DNA from: Acidimicrobiia bacterium
GTDB lineage: Bacteria; Actinomycetota; Acidimicrobiia; Acidimicrobiales; AC-14
Reading direction: 5' to 3'
Assembly: GCA_023265025.1 (NCBI GenBank)
Contig: JAHFUP010000024.1
Coordinates: 1-57,743 of the forward strand
Length of the DNA: 57,743 nt
The notes below the pieces were generated by a model, which saw nothing but the letters and a program-made list of their open reading frames with translations, was not told where the DNA came from and made no database searches. This document shows, piece by piece, positions 48,950 to 57,662 of the stretch; positions within the stretch are counted from its first letter, which is position 1; each line of letters begins with the position of its first letter. The position numbers and the translations under genes are program-made.

Positions 48950-50713
48950 GTGGCGACAGACCGGCTGGGCGATCGGCACCAGGCCGCCGGGCCGATCCTT
49001 GAAGTCACCGACCTCCGGGTCACCTACGACGCCGGGGCCACGCCCGTCCAGGCCCTGCGGGGTGTCACCCTGTGCGTCGGCACGGGCGACGCCGTGGGCG
49101 TCGTGGGGGAGTCGGGCAGTGGAAAGACAACCCTCGCCCTCTCGACGCTCCGCCTGCTGCCCGGCGAGGCGGCGATCAGCGGGAGCGTGCGGCTCGGCGG
49201 CCAGGAGCTGGTGGGCGCGCCGGCCGAGGTCGTCCGGCGTCACCGCGGGAGGACGGCGGCGTACGTCCTCCAGGCTCCCGGCCGGGGCTTCAACCCGGTG
49301 CGGACGATCGGGTCGCAGATCGCCGAGCCCATGCGTCTGCACCTGGATGTGAGCAAGCCGGATGCGCGGGACAGGACAGCCCGCCTGGCCCGGCTGGTCG
49401 AGCTCGACCCCGACCTCCTCGAGAGCTACGCCCACGAGCTCTCGGGTGGGGAGCGCCAGCGGGCGATGCTGGCGATGGCCCTCGCCTGCGACCCGCCGCT
49501 GTTGATCCTCGACGAGCCCACCTCGGGCCTCGACAGCACGACGAAGGCGGCCATCGCCGAGACACTCGGCCGGTTGCGGCAGGAGCAGGGCCTCGCCCTC
49601 CTCGTGATCTCCCACGACTTCAGCCTCATGGCCGACCTGACCGACGATCTCGCAGTCCTCTACGGCGGCGTCGTGGTGGAGCAGGGTCCTACCCGGACCG
49701 TGCTCACCGACCCACGCCACCCGTACAGTCGCGACCTGCTCGGTGCGTACCCGTCGATGACGACCCAGAAGGACCTGCGGGGCATCCGGGGGTCCGCCCC
49801 CGACCCTGCCGACCCGCCGACGGGCTGCCCGTATCACCCCAGATGCACCCAGGCGATCGACGAGTGCGCCACCTGGGCCCCGGAGCTGTCGCCCGTCGCC
49901 GGACGCCGCATCGCCTGCCTGCGGGGCGGCGTCCTGACCCGGCTGGCGGCGAAGAACCTCACCAAGTCCTACCGCACGGGGCTCCGGCGCACCGTCGACG
50001 CACTGAGGGGGGTCAGCCTCGAAGTACGGGAGGGGGAGGTCGTCGGGATCGTCGGCGAGACGGGCTCGGGCAAGTCGACGCTCGTGCGGCTCCTCGTCGG
50101 CGTCGACGAGGCCGATGCGGGGACAGTCGAATGGGAAGGCCGAACGCTCGCCACGTTCGAGAAGGCGGAGTGGGCCGACTTCCGGCGCCGGGTGGCCATC
50201 GTCTTCCAGGACCCGTTCGAGGCGGTCAGCCCGCTGCTGTCGGTCGCCGAGGTCGTACGGGAACCGCTCGACGTCCAGCACATCGGGAGCGGCAGCGACC
50301 GGGCGCAACAGGTAGCCGCCGCACTCGCCGGCGTGGGGCTGCCGCCGACCGACGCCTTCCGGTCCCGCCGGGCCCACGACCTGTCCGGCGGTCAGCTGCA
50401 ACGGGTGGCGATCGCCCGGGCACTCGTGCTTGGCCCCCGCCTCCTGCTGGCCGACGAGCCGACGTCGATGCTGGACGCGTCCGAGCAGGCCAAGCTGCTG
50501 GTCATGCTCAAGGACGAGCAGCTGGCGCGGGGTATGGCGATGATCGTGGTATCCCACGACCTCGCCCTCGTACGCAAGGTCGCCGACCGCCTGGTCGTAC
50601 TCCATGCCGGCGAGGTGGTCGAGACGGGCCCGGGGGCCGAGGTCATCGCGGCACCGAGTCACCCGGTGACCCGAGCCCTCGTGAAGGCCGCGGCTACCCT
50701 CGGAACGCGCTAG
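48950..50713 (+). CDS. Dipeptide/oligopeptide ABC transporter, fused DppD-DppF ATPase
   Basis: 587 residues with two ABC domains: first, Walker A GESGSGKTT (53-61) and LSGGERQR, ending with the oligopeptide-transporter CPYHPRCTQAIDEC domain; second, GETGSGKST and LSGGQLQR. DppD and DppF are separate proteins in most bacteria, so this is a single-chain fusion. Start is the GTG at 48950, supported by the TACGCT box; an ATG at 48893 would add 19 residues. It powers the importer formed by the next three genes. Confidence 0.93.
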   Translation: MATDRLGDRHQAAGPILEVTDLRVTYDAGATPVQALRGVTLCVGTGDAVGVVGESGSGKTTLALSTLRLLPGEAAISGSVRLGGQELVGAPAEVVRRHRGRTAAYVLQAPGRGFNPVRTIGSQIAEPMRLHLDVSKPDARDRTARLARLVELDPDLLESYAHELSGGERQRAMLAMALACDPPLLILDEPTSGLDSTTKAAIAETLGRLRQEQGLALLVISHDFSLMADLTDDLAVLYGGVVVEQGPTRTVLTDPRHPYSRDLLGAYPSMTTQKDLRGIRGSAPDPADPPTGCPYHPRCTQAIDECATWAPELSPVAGRRIACLRGGVLTRLAAKNLTKSYRTGLRRTVDALRGVSLEVREGEVVGIVGETGSGKSTLVRLLVGVDEADAGTVEWEGRTLATFEKAEWADFRRRVAIVFQDPFEAVSPLLSVAEVVREPLDVQHIGSGSDRAQQVAAALAGVGLPPTDAFRSRRAHDLSGGQLQRVAIARALVLGPRLLLADEPTSMLDASEQAKLLVMLKDEQLARGMAMIVVSHDLALVRKVADRLVVLHAGEVVETGPGAEVIAAPSHPVTRALVKAAATLGTR

Positions 50714-50752
50714 AACCTTCCTGCACGGTGGGCCGACGGCAGGGGGTTGAGG

Positions 50753-52393
50753 ATGAGACGGAAGCTGCTCGCACTCGTTCTGGGTATGGGGCTCGTCGTC
50801 GCAGGGTGCGCGTCGGATGACGACGGTGATGACAACGCCCAACCCACTCCGGGCGTCACCACCACCATTCCGCAAATCCCCACGCTGCGGTTCGCCAACA
50901 CGTCGGCGGAGAAGAACCTCACGCCGTGGACGCAGGGCTCCGGGTACCCCGGCTACTACATGATGACCCTGGTCTACGACACGCTGGCGTGGATCAACCC
51001 GGACGGGAAGCCCGAGCCCTGGTTGGCCAAGGAGTACAGCGCGGACCCGACGGGCCTGCGCTGGACCGTCAAGCTCCACGAGGGGGTCACCTTCCACGAC
51101 GGCCGCCCCCTCACGTCGGCCGACGTGAAGTTCACGGTCGAGTACCTCACCAAGAACGCCCGGCCCCGTTGGATCCTCACGAACATCGACCGGGTGGAGA
51201 CGCCCGACCCGCTCACCGCGGTCTTCGTCCTCAAGGAGCCGAAGGCGTCGTTCGTGCTGAACCCGCTGGCCGACCTGCCGATCATCCCGCAGCACATCTG
51301 GTCGTCGATCGAGAAGCCCCTCGACCAGACGACCCAGCTGCCGATCGGCAGTGGGCCCTACAGGCTCGTGGAGTACGTCGAGAACCAGGTCCACCGTTTC
51401 CAGGCCAACCCCGGCTACTTCAAGGGAAAGCCGATCGTCGACGAGATCGTCATGCCCTACATCGCCACGACCCAGGCCGCGTTCACCGCCGTCCAGAGCG
51501 GCCAGGCCGACGCCGTCTCCGTCTCGCTCACCCCTGAGTTGAAGGCCCAGTTCAACCAGGGCGGCCTCAAGACCGCCGGCGGATCGGGCTACCGCGGCTG
51601 GTACCTCTACATGAACAACGGGCGAGCCCCGTTCGACAAGGCCGAGTTCCGCCAGGCGATGGCGGCGGCGGTGAACAACGACGACATCGTCGCCACCGCC
51701 CTGCTCGGCGCCGGCGCCACCGGCAGCCCCGGCTTCGCCCACCGCTCGACGCCGTGGTCGAACCCGGCGACGCGGGAGGGTCGCCTCGACCTCAACAAGG
51801 CACGATCGCTGCTCGACGGGCTGGGCTACCGCGACACCAACAACGACGGCGTCCGGGAGATGGGCACCACCAAGCTGGAGTTCGACCTCGTGGTGCGCAA
51901 CAACGACCCGGTGGCGGTCCGGGCCGCGGAGCTGATCAGCCAGTCCGTCGCCATGGCGGGTGTCAAGCTAAACGTCGCCGCCCTCGACCAGACCACGGCC
52001 GGCGCCCGCACCTGGCCCGACTACGCCATCGGGGCGACGCCCAAGGGCGACTACACGATCGCCCTGTTCTCGTGGGCCGCAGCCGTCCAGCAGGATCCTG
52101 ACTTCCTACGATCCATGTTCCACTCGAGCACCACGCTCGGGACGCTGAACCGTGCCGGCTACAAGAACACCCAGTACGACGACCTCGCCGATCAGCAGAC
52201 CAAGGCCGTCGACGACGCCACCCGCAACCGGATCCTCGGGCAGATGCAGGACATCCTGGCCAAGGACATGCCCGCCTATGCGCTCTTCTATCCGGACGAC
52301 ATCTTCCCCTACAAGGTCTCGGCCTTCGACCGCTGGGTGTACTACAAGGGCGTCGGCATCCTGAACAAGGCGCCGCTGCTCGCGCCGAAGTAG
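50753..52393 (+). CDS. Family 5 oligopeptide/dipeptide-binding lipoprotein (SBP)
   Basis: 546 residues. Lipobox LVVAGCAS (Cys18), then the SBP_bac_5 fold with SAEKNLTPW, DTLAWINPDGKPEPWLAKEY and TFHDGRPLTSADVKFTVEYL, the classical start of DppA/OppA proteins. It captures peptides or other ligands outside the membrane. Ribosome site is weak (AGGGGG). It is the second gene of the five-component-type importer. Confidence 0.92.
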   Translation: MRRKLLALVLGMGLVVAGCASDDDGDDNAQPTPGVTTTIPQIPTLRFANTSAEKNLTPWTQGSGYPGYYMMTLVYDTLAWINPDGKPEPWLAKEYSADPTGLRWTVKLHEGVTFHDGRPLTSADVKFTVEYLTKNARPRWILTNIDRVETPDPLTAVFVLKEPKASFVLNPLADLPIIPQHIWSSIEKPLDQTTQLPIGSGPYRLVEYVENQVHRFQANPGYFKGKPIVDEIVMPYIATTQAAFTAVQSGQADAVSVSLTPELKAQFNQGGLKTAGGSGYRGWYLYMNNGRAPFDKAEFRQAMAAAVNNDDIVATALLGAGATGSPGFAHRSTPWSNPATREGRLDLNKARSLLDGLGYRDTNNDGVREMGTTKLEFDLVVRNNDPVAVRAAELISQSVAMAGVKLNVAALDQTTAGARTWPDYAIGATPKGDYTIALFSWAAAVQQDPDFLRSMFHSSTTLGTLNRAGYKNTQYDDLADQQTKAVDDATRNRILGQMQDILAKDMPAYALFYPDDIFPYKVSAFDRWVYYKGVGILNKAPLLAPK

Positions 52394-52407
52394 CGGTACC
52401 GGCAGCA

Positions 52408-53397
52408 GTGGCAGGTCGCCGCCGGCGTCGGCGCCTGCGGCGGTTCGCCGTCCGGGTGCCGCAGTACGTCCTCATCGTCCTGGTGGCGGCCACGGCCAAC
52501 TTCGCCCTCCCGCGCCTCATGCCCGGCAATCCCGTCGAGCTGCTGCTCGGCGAGGACGCGAACCGCCTGCCGGCCGAGACGATCGAGAAGGAGCTGGCCG
52601 ACGTCGGGCTCGACCAGCCGCTGCTCACCCAGTACGGCCGCTACATGTCAGGGCTGGCCCAGGGCGACCTCGGGTACTCGTTCCGTCACCGGCGGGCGGT
52701 ATCGACGCTGCTGCGGGAGCGCCTCCCGTGGACGATCCTGCTGGTCGGCACCGCCCTGGTCGTCAGCACGATCCTCGGCGTGGCGCTGGCCGCCTTCGCG
52801 GTGTGGCGGAGGGGCCGTCGGCGGGACGTGGCGTCCATCGCCGTGTTCACGTTCCTCGAGTCGACGCCCCCGTTCTGGATCGGGCTGCTCCTGCTCATCT
52901 GGTTCGGCGCCAACCTCAAGTGGTTTCCGCTGTTCGGGTCGGTCTCGGTCGACCGCACAACCGGGCTGGCCCGCGCCGGCGATATCGGTGTCCACCTCCT
53001 GCTGCCGGCGGCGACCCTGGTGCTGGCGAGCGTCGGTGCGACCTTCCTGCTCGCCCGGGCCTCGTTGCTGGGCGTCGTCAGCGAGGACTACGTGCTGGTG
53101 GCCCGGGCCAAAGGGCTGCGAGAGCGCACCATCGCCATCCGCCATGCCCTGCCAGCGGCATCGTTGCCGATCGCGACGAGCGTGCTCCTGCGGGTCGGCT
53201 CCCTGGCCGGGGGAGCGGTGATCGTGGAGCGGGTGTTCTCCTACCGGGGCGTAGGGACGCTGATGCTGGAGGCGTCGTTTGGCCGCGACTACCCGCTCCT
53301 GCAGGGTGGACTGTTCGTGCTCACCCTGATCGTGGTCGGGGTGAACCTCCTCGGCGACCTCCTGTACCCGCGCCTCGACCCACGGGTGCGCCGATGA
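52408..53397 (+). CDS. Peptide ABC transporter permease DppB-like
   Basis: 329 residues, GTG start with a very Arg-rich N-terminus (RRRRRRLRR). Six helices; MPGNPVELLLGE, GDLGYSFRHRRAVSTLL and the coupling loop SYVLVARAKGLRERTI-type EAA motif (SEDYVLVARAKGL). The next gene overlaps its end by 4 nt. Confidence 0.9.
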   Translation: MAGRRRRRRLRRFAVRVPQYVLIVLVAATANFALPRLMPGNPVELLLGEDANRLPAETIEKELADVGLDQPLLTQYGRYMSGLAQGDLGYSFRHRRAVSTLLRERLPWTILLVGTALVVSTILGVALAAFAVWRRGRRRDVASIAVFTFLESTPPFWIGLLLLIWFGANLKWFPLFGSVSVDRTTGLARAGDIGVHLLLPAATLVLASVGATFLLARASLLGVVSEDYVLVARAKGLRERTIAIRHALPAASLPIATSVLLRVGSLAGGAVIVERVFSYRGVGTLMLEASFGRDYPLLQGGLFVLTLIVVGVNLLGDLLYPRLDPRVRR

Positions 53398-54245
53398 GCA
53401 GGCCCCGTCGTCTCCGCCGAGCGACTCGAACCCTGACGATACTGGGCGGTGTGACCCTGGCCGTCTTCGGGGTGCTCGCCCTCTTCGGCTCGGCCCTCGC
53501 CCCGTTCGACGCGGGCGAGCGAGCGGGCCGGCCCTTCCTGGAGCCGAGCCGGGACCACCTTCTCGGCACCGACGACATCGGCCACGACATCCTGAGCGAG
53601 CTGATCGGGGGAGCGCGCGTCTCGCTGTTGATCGGTCTCGCGGCCGCGGCCATCGCCGTCGTCGGCGGCGGGCTGCTCGGGGCCGTCGCGGGGTACCGGC
53701 GGGGGGCGGTCGACGCGGTCCTCATGCGAACCGTCGACTACGCCCTGGTGGTGCCGACGATCCCGTTGCTCATCGTGTTGGCGTCCTACCTGGAACGGGG
53801 GATGCGGAGCCAGATACTCGTGGTCGCCGTCCTCCTGTGGGCCGAGCCGGCCCGGATCGTCCGGAGTCAGGTCCTGTCGCTACGGGAGCGCACGCACGTG
53901 CTGGCCGCTCGCACGTTCGGCGCCGGCGCGCCGTACCTCATCCGCCGCCATGTCGTGCCTGCGGTCGCCCCCCTCCTGATCGCGCAGTTCGTGCGGGTCG
54001 TGAGCGTCGCCATCCTGTTCGAGGTGGCGCTGAGCTTCGTCGGGCTCGGCGACCCCGTGCGACGGAGCTGGGGGAGCATGATCCAGTTCGCGACCGACAG
54101 AGGGGCCTTCCTCACCGGCGCCTGGAAGTGGTGGATCGTCCCGCCCGGCCTGTGTGTGGCTGCCGTCGTCTGCAGCTTCGCCTTCGTCGGCCTCGGCCTC
54201 GAGGAGCGTTTCGACCGCCGCCTGGCCCGGGGTGCACAAGGGTAG
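53394..54245 (+). CDS. Peptide ABC transporter permease DppC-like
   Basis: 283 residues, ATG overlapping the DppB stop. Five to six helices; LLGTDDIGHDILSELIGGAR, RERTHVLAARTFGAGA (EAA loop) and a C-terminal helix ending FVGLGLEERFDRRL. Completes an importer of ATPase fusion, binding protein and two permeases. No other gene is coupled at its 3' end. Confidence 0.9.
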   Translation: MSRPRRLRRATRTLTILGGVTLAVFGVLALFGSALAPFDAGERAGRPFLEPSRDHLLGTDDIGHDILSELIGGARVSLLIGLAAAAIAVVGGGLLGAVAGYRRGAVDAVLMRTVDYALVVPTIPLLIVLASYLERGMRSQILVVAVLLWAEPARIVRSQVLSLRERTHVLAARTFGAGAPYLIRRHVVPAVAPLLIAQFVRVVSVAILFEVALSFVGLGDPVRRSWGSMIQFATDRGAFLTGAWKWWIVPPGLCVAAVVCSFAFVGLGLEERFDRRLARGAQG

Positions 54246-54310
54246 AGCGGCCCAGGTGCGCTCGATATGCTGCCGGCGCACCAGCGCGAGGAAGGGGAGG
54301 GGAGGGGAGC

Positions 54311-54436
54311 GTGACCGACCTCGTCGTCACCGCGCCCGACGGGGTCGACCTGTCGGTGCGCGACCACGAAGGCGAGGGGCCCGACATCGTGTTCCTGCAC
54401 ATCGCGACGATGATCCAGGCGCTCGTCGCCCCGTAA
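54311..54436 (+). pseudogene. Alpha/beta-hydrolase N-terminal remnant (41 aa)
   Basis: From the GTG at 54311 with a GAGGGGAGGGGAG site: VTDLVVTAPDGVDLSVRDHE then GEGPDIVFLHIATMIQALVAP and a stop. The start matches the first strands of alpha/beta hydrolases (DGVxLxVRDxEGxGPxVVFLHG), but the frame ends at the oxyanion-hole region and the nucleophile elbow is missing. No continuation is seen in other frames before the convergent RidA gene. A truncated gene. Confidence 0.65.
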
Positions 54437-54451
54437 GCCTTGTGTCAGCGG

Positions 54452-54847
54452 TCAGTCGGCCGCAGTCGCCTCGAGTTCGACGAGCAGTTCCGGATAGGCG
54501 AGACGGGCGACGCCGAGGAGGACGCCGGGCGGCGCCACGCCCGCCGCGGCGGTGCGGCCATCGAGGGCGCCGATGTGCTCGAACATTAGGTCGACGTCAG
54601 TCGTGTAGATATTGAGTCGCACGACGTTGGCCAGCGACATGCCGGCCCCCCGCAGCACCGCTTCGAGATTGTCCAGCGCCAGCGTGATCTGGGCCGCCAT
54701 GTCACCCACATGCAGCACCGCCCCGTCGGCGTCGACCGACGTCTGGCCGGCGCAGTACAAGGTGCGCGTTGAGCCGGTAACGACTTCGCCCTGGTTGAAT
54801 CCCTGCTTGATCGACCAGGGCCAGGGGTTGACGACCGTCCGTTCCAC
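54452..54847 (-). CDS. RidA family protein, second copy
   Basis: 131 residues from a GTG with AAGGGAG upstream. NPWPWSIKQGFNQGEVVTGS, RTLYCAGQTSVDADGAV, GMSLANVVRLNIYTTDVD and VLLGVARLAYPELLVELEATA show the family fold. In this subgroup the active-site Arg lies in NVVRLNIY; its arrangement suggests an imine-deaminase-type enzyme. It differs clearly from the RidA at 34190. It follows the hydrolase remnant convergently, 15 nt apart. Confidence 0.88.
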   Translation of the reverse strand: MERTVVNPWPWSIKQGFNQGEVVTGSTRTLYCAGQTSVDADGAVLHVGDMAAQITLALDNLEAVLRGAGMSLANVVRLNIYTTDVDLMFEHIGALDGRTAAAGVAPPGVLLGVARLAYPELLVELEATAAD

Positions 54848-55036
54848 GGCTTGCTCCCTTCCACGTTTCGTGTGCGACACGTTAAAGCCCTGGCTGCCAC
54901 GCATCACGGTCGCCGTTCGGCGCGAAAGCGGCTGGACAGGCCGGCGAGGCGAATACCGACCACGAGGAGGACGCCCACCTGCGCCACGCACTCGACCGGC
55001 CGGTGGTGGCGCACCAGGCTGGGTCCCGGATGCAAG

Positions 55037-55054
55037 TGATGTAACCTTACATCA
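55037..55054. promoter_or_regulatory. Probable VapBC operator overlapping the -10 box
   Basis: TGATGTAA-CC-TTACATCA, 8-bp arms around 2 nt, ending on the A of the vapB ATG. A -10-like TAACCT (55042-55047) with 6 nt to the start lies inside it, so binding of the antitoxin dimer would block the promoter. Confidence 0.65.
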
Positions 55055-55305
55055 TGTTGCGAACGCAGATTTCACTCACGGAGGAGGAACGACGCGCTCT
55101 GGACGCGGCGTCCGCTCGGACCGGTCGGTCGATCTCCGCTCTCATCCGGGACGCGGTTGATGCCGTCTACGGTTCCGAGCGCTCTCTCGAAGGCGACCTC
55201 GATGCCATGCGTGGCGCGTTCGGATCGTGGGCCTCCAACGAGATCGATGGGGCGGCTTGGGTCGAGGGGCTGCGATCCGGAGGCCGCCTGACGGACGGCG
55301 AGTGA
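55054..55305 (+). CDS. vapB: Ribbon-helix-helix antitoxin of a VapBC module
   Basis: 83 residues. The N-terminal 40 residues are a CopG/RHH DNA-binding domain (RTQISLTEEERRALDAASAR, SISALIRDAVDAV), and the C-terminal 35 residues (acidic, with Trp) should wrap the toxin. It lies directly before vapC, overlapping by 4 nt, and behind a palindromic operator, so it represses its own transcription with VapC as co-repressor. The protein is complete. Confidence 0.88.
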   Translation: MLRTQISLTEEERRALDAASARTGRSISALIRDAVDAVYGSERSLEGDLDAMRGAFGSWASNEIDGAAWVEGLRSGGRLTDGE

Positions 55306-55682
55306 CTGCCCTCGTCGATACCTCGGTTCTCATCGACTACCTCCGTGGCCAAGCCGGCGCTGCCGACCTCCTGGAGAAGGCACGTGCCTCCGGGGTCCTG
55401 CATGCGAGCGAGATCACCCGCATTGAGGTCCTCGCCGGCATGCGTGTGCAGGAGGAGGCGCCAACGAGGTTGTTGTTCTCCACGCTCGTTTGGCACGACG
55501 TCGATGCCGAAGTGGCGGAGCAAGCTGGGGTGCTTGGGCGACAGTGGCTACCAAGCCACCGTGGCATCGACGGTAGCGACCTGGCCATCGCCGCAACTGC
55601 CATTCTCATCGGCGCGGAGCTGCTGACATTGAACGTGCGTCATTTTCCGATGTTCCCGGAACTGCGCCGGCCCTACCGATGA
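55302..55682 (+). CDS. vapC: PIN-domain ribonuclease toxin VapC
   Basis: 126 residues, GTG start overlapping the vapB stop. PIN domain with DTSVLIDYL (Asp6), ITRIEVLAG (Glu42) and HRGIDGSDLAIAATA (Asp90/Asp93) that hold the metal ions; ends LLTLNVRHFPMFPEL. VapC toxins cleave tRNA or rRNA. It is a complete copy, unlike the remnant at 47952, which belongs to another subfamily (LATADRGFARF instead of LLTLNVRHF). Confidence 0.92.
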   Translation: MTALVDTSVLIDYLRGQAGAADLLEKARASGVLHASEITRIEVLAGMRVQEEAPTRLLFSTLVWHDVDAEVAEQAGVLGRQWLPSHRGIDGSDLAIAATAILIGAELLTLNVRHFPMFPELRRPYR

Positions 55683-55725
55683 GCTCGAAATGCTGCGGAG
55701 CCCGGAGGGTCCTGCTGTTCGCCGT

Positions 55726-56067
55726 TCAGAGGCTCAGGACGAGGCGCAAGCCGCGATCAACCTCGACCAGCCCTTCCCGACCCAGCCGGCCGATTCGCTC
55801 GCCGAGCAAAGCTCGGTCGATGGTGAGCACCTGGGACACGTCCACCACGGATGGCATGGTGAGGCCCGCCGTGCCCGACGGCAAAGCGACGTTTCCCGGG
55901 GCGGCCGCCAGGCGCTGGTTCGACGTGATGGCCGCGACTATCACCGTCGAGATGCGGCTGCGATTGAAGCGGTCTGAGGACACCAGCAGCCCAGGCCGCC
56001 GGTAGCCAGGCGCCGATCCGACCGGATCCCCAAAGTCGATCCACCAGACATCGCCGCGACTCACCAC
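55726..56067 (-). CDS. mazF: MazF/PemK family endoribonuclease toxin
   Basis: 113 residues from the GTG at 56067 (GTG 56064 also possible). MVSRGDVWWIDFGDPVGSA and GYRRPGLLVSSDRFN are the family start with the catalytic Arg; later PSVVDVSQVLTIDRALL. It cleaves single-stranded mRNA at specific sequences. It overlaps the antitoxin stop by 7 nt and converges with vapC, the stops being 43 nt apart. Confidence 0.9.
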   Translation of the reverse strand: MVSRGDVWWIDFGDPVGSAPGYRRPGLLVSSDRFNRSRISTVIVAAITSNQRLAAAPGNVALPSGTAGLTMPSVVDVSQVLTIDRALLGERIGRLGREGLVEVDRGLRLVLSL

Positions 56068-56306
56068 TCCCAGTCGCCGCCGTCGATCAACGCCCGCCCC
56101 ACGGCGCGACCGGATCCTTCCGATCCTGATGAGTTGGTCTCGCCCGCGAGCGCGTCGAGGGCGGCGGTGACCGCATCCTCGTCGTGCGCCAACAGGAACT
56201 CCTCGACGGCTCGTGCATACAGCTGGGACCGCTTCAGGCCGAGTCGCGCCGCGAACTCTTCGGCGCGCTCGTACAGAGCGTCGGGCACGGACACGGCGAT
56301 CTTCAC
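56061..56306 (-). CDS. mazE: MazE-type antitoxin (RHH)
   Basis: 81 residues from the GTG at 56306, chosen because TATACT lies 6 nt upstream (leaderless) and the domain starts VKIAVSVPDALYERAEEF. The RHH domain is in the first 45 residues (AARLGLKRSQLYARAVEEFL), followed by an acidic C-terminus with Trp at the end (GGDWEW) for toxin binding. MazE9-like type in actinobacteria. Autoregulation with MazF is expected from the family. Confidence 0.85.
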   Translation of the reverse strand: MKIAVSVPDALYERAEEFAARLGLKRSQLYARAVEEFLLAHDEDAVTAALDALAGETNSSGSEGSGRAVGRALIDGGDWEW

Positions 56307-56312
56307 GATCAG

Positions 56313-56318
56313 AGTATA
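56313..56318 (-). promoter_or_regulatory. -10 box of leaderless mazEF operon
   Basis: TATACT on the minus strand, 6 nt before the GTG at 56306, the closest match to consensus in the window. AGTA and TACT arms (56313 and 56324 region) flank it and might be an operator. Confidence 0.6.
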
Positions 56319-56346
56319 ACCGGTACTACCAGCGAAGCCCACCCGG

Positions 56347-56787
56347 CTACTGGTGCAGGTTGACCCCGACCACGATCTCGACGATGAGGACCAATGCGAC
56401 CAGCCAGTCGACGGCGGCGCAGAACGGCGGCCACCATCGCGTGTTGGCCACGTACTGGCGACGGTGTTGCCAGTAGTCCTTGAGCCCGTGGCCGGCGTAG
56501 CCGAGCACGAGGAGCCAGGCGGTCGCCGTCACGGCCACCGCGGCGGTGAGCACGAAGACCGATGCCACGGTCGCCTCGACGGCGATCACCTTCGGCCTGC
56601 CGTCGGCGACGGCGAAGCCGATGTAGACCGCGGCGATGAGGCTGATGTACATAGCGTGAAGCGTGGCGGGCTCGATCCATTGAAGGATGAGCGGCGACGC
56701 CGCCTGGACGGCGCCGAGTGCCAGTCCCCAGAGCACCGGTCCCTGGAGAGAGCGCCGCTCCAGGGACGACTGCGGCATGGTGTTCAT
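56347..56787 (-). CDS. Four-helix membrane protein, DUF6010-like
   Basis: 146 residues. Four helices; segments LWGLALGAVQAASPLILQWI, VYIGFAVADGRPKVIAVEA and AWLLVLGYAGHGLKDYWQHR with VANTRWWPPFCAAVDW suggest the DUF6010 family (tentative). The GHGLKDYWQHR...RWWPPFC part contains His and Cys. The ATG overlaps the stop of the multicopper oxidase-like gene (ATGA), so the two are produced together; a link with copper handling is inference. Confidence 0.75.
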   Translation of the reverse strand: MNTMPQSSLERRSLQGPVLWGLALGAVQAASPLILQWIEPATLHAMYISLIAAVYIGFAVADGRPKVIAVEATVASVFVLTAAVAVTATAWLLVLGYAGHGLKDYWQHRRQYVANTRWWPPFCAAVDWLVALVLIVEIVVGVNLHQ

Positions 56788-57524
56788 CGGCGTGCCTCAT
56801 CAGTCACGGGGAAGCTGAACATCATGCCGCTCTGGCTGTGCTCGGCGATGTGGCAGTGGGCCATCCACAGCCCCGGGTTGGTGACATCGAGAAGGATGTC
56901 GACGGTCTGGTCGGAGCGAACGAGGACGGTGTCCTTCCAGACCAGGTTGGCGTCCGGCACGCCGTCGCGGGACAGCACGAGGAACCGCCCGGCGCCGTGG
57001 ATGTGGAAGGGGTGGTGTATGGGGTGATCCTGGGCGAGGTCGTTGACGAGGCGGATCTTCACCTGGTCGCCGACGTTGAACGCCCACTCGATCTGCCAGT
57101 TCGCCTTGCCCGTGTCGCGATCGACGAGCTTCCAGATCATGTTGCAGGAGTCAGCTGCCCTGTTGATCTCGGGCATGAGGTCCTCCCATTCCAGCCCGTC
57201 GGGCGCCTGGTGTGGGTGCTCGGCGTGGCCGGCGGCGGGCACCGCGATCTCATCGGCGGGGATCAGCTTCATCCCGCACGACGGGCACGAGCCCGGTTGG
57301 GCGCTGACGACGCTCGGATGCATCGGGCAGGTCCATGCCGTGACGCTCGCCGGCGCATCGCCGTAGAGCAGGGGCATCCGCGACTCGAAGGCAAGGGTCT
57401 TGTCGGGAGTGCGGCCTCGGTGGGCGTCGATCCTTGCCCGTTCCGCGACCATCTCGGGACTGGTCCGGAGCAGTGAGAACGGGCCGACCAAGGGGTACAG
57501 CCAAGATACGCCTGAAACCCACAT
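56784..57524 (-). CDS. Multicopper oxidase C-terminal cupredoxin domain with heavy-metal-binding module
   Basis: 246 residues from the first in-frame ATG (57524). Residues 64-87 are a heavy-metal-binding domain, CPMHP (66-70) and CPSCGM (80-85). The last 110 residues are the C-terminal cupredoxin: HPFHIHG (171-177) and HCHIAEHSQSGMM (223-235) hold the T1 and half of the T2/T3 copper ligands. The HxH pairs of the N-terminal domains are missing: in-frame sequence continues upstream without a start to a TGA at 57665. So the gene is N-truncated or split. Confidence 0.8.
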   Translation of the reverse strand: MWVSGVSWLYPLVGPFSLLRTSPEMVAERARIDAHRGRTPDKTLAFESRMPLLYGDAPASVTAWTCPMHPSVVSAQPGSCPSCGMKLIPADEIAVPAAGHAEHPHQAPDGLEWEDLMPEINRAADSCNMIWKLVDRDTGKANWQIEWAFNVGDQVKIRLVNDLAQDHPIHHPFHIHGAGRFLVLSRDGVPDANLVWKDTVLVRSDQTVDILLDVTNPGLWMAHCHIAEHSQSGMMFSFPVTDEARR

Positions 57525-57662
57525 CGGGTCGTCGCTCGGCTTGGGGTGTCGGCCGCTGAGAGCGCCAAACAGGCGCTGCTGGCGTGCAATGGTCCAGGTA
57601 CCACGGTTCCCAGCGCCCTGATTCCAGGACTCCTGACCTACGCGCAGTAGTCCCTGCGGTGC

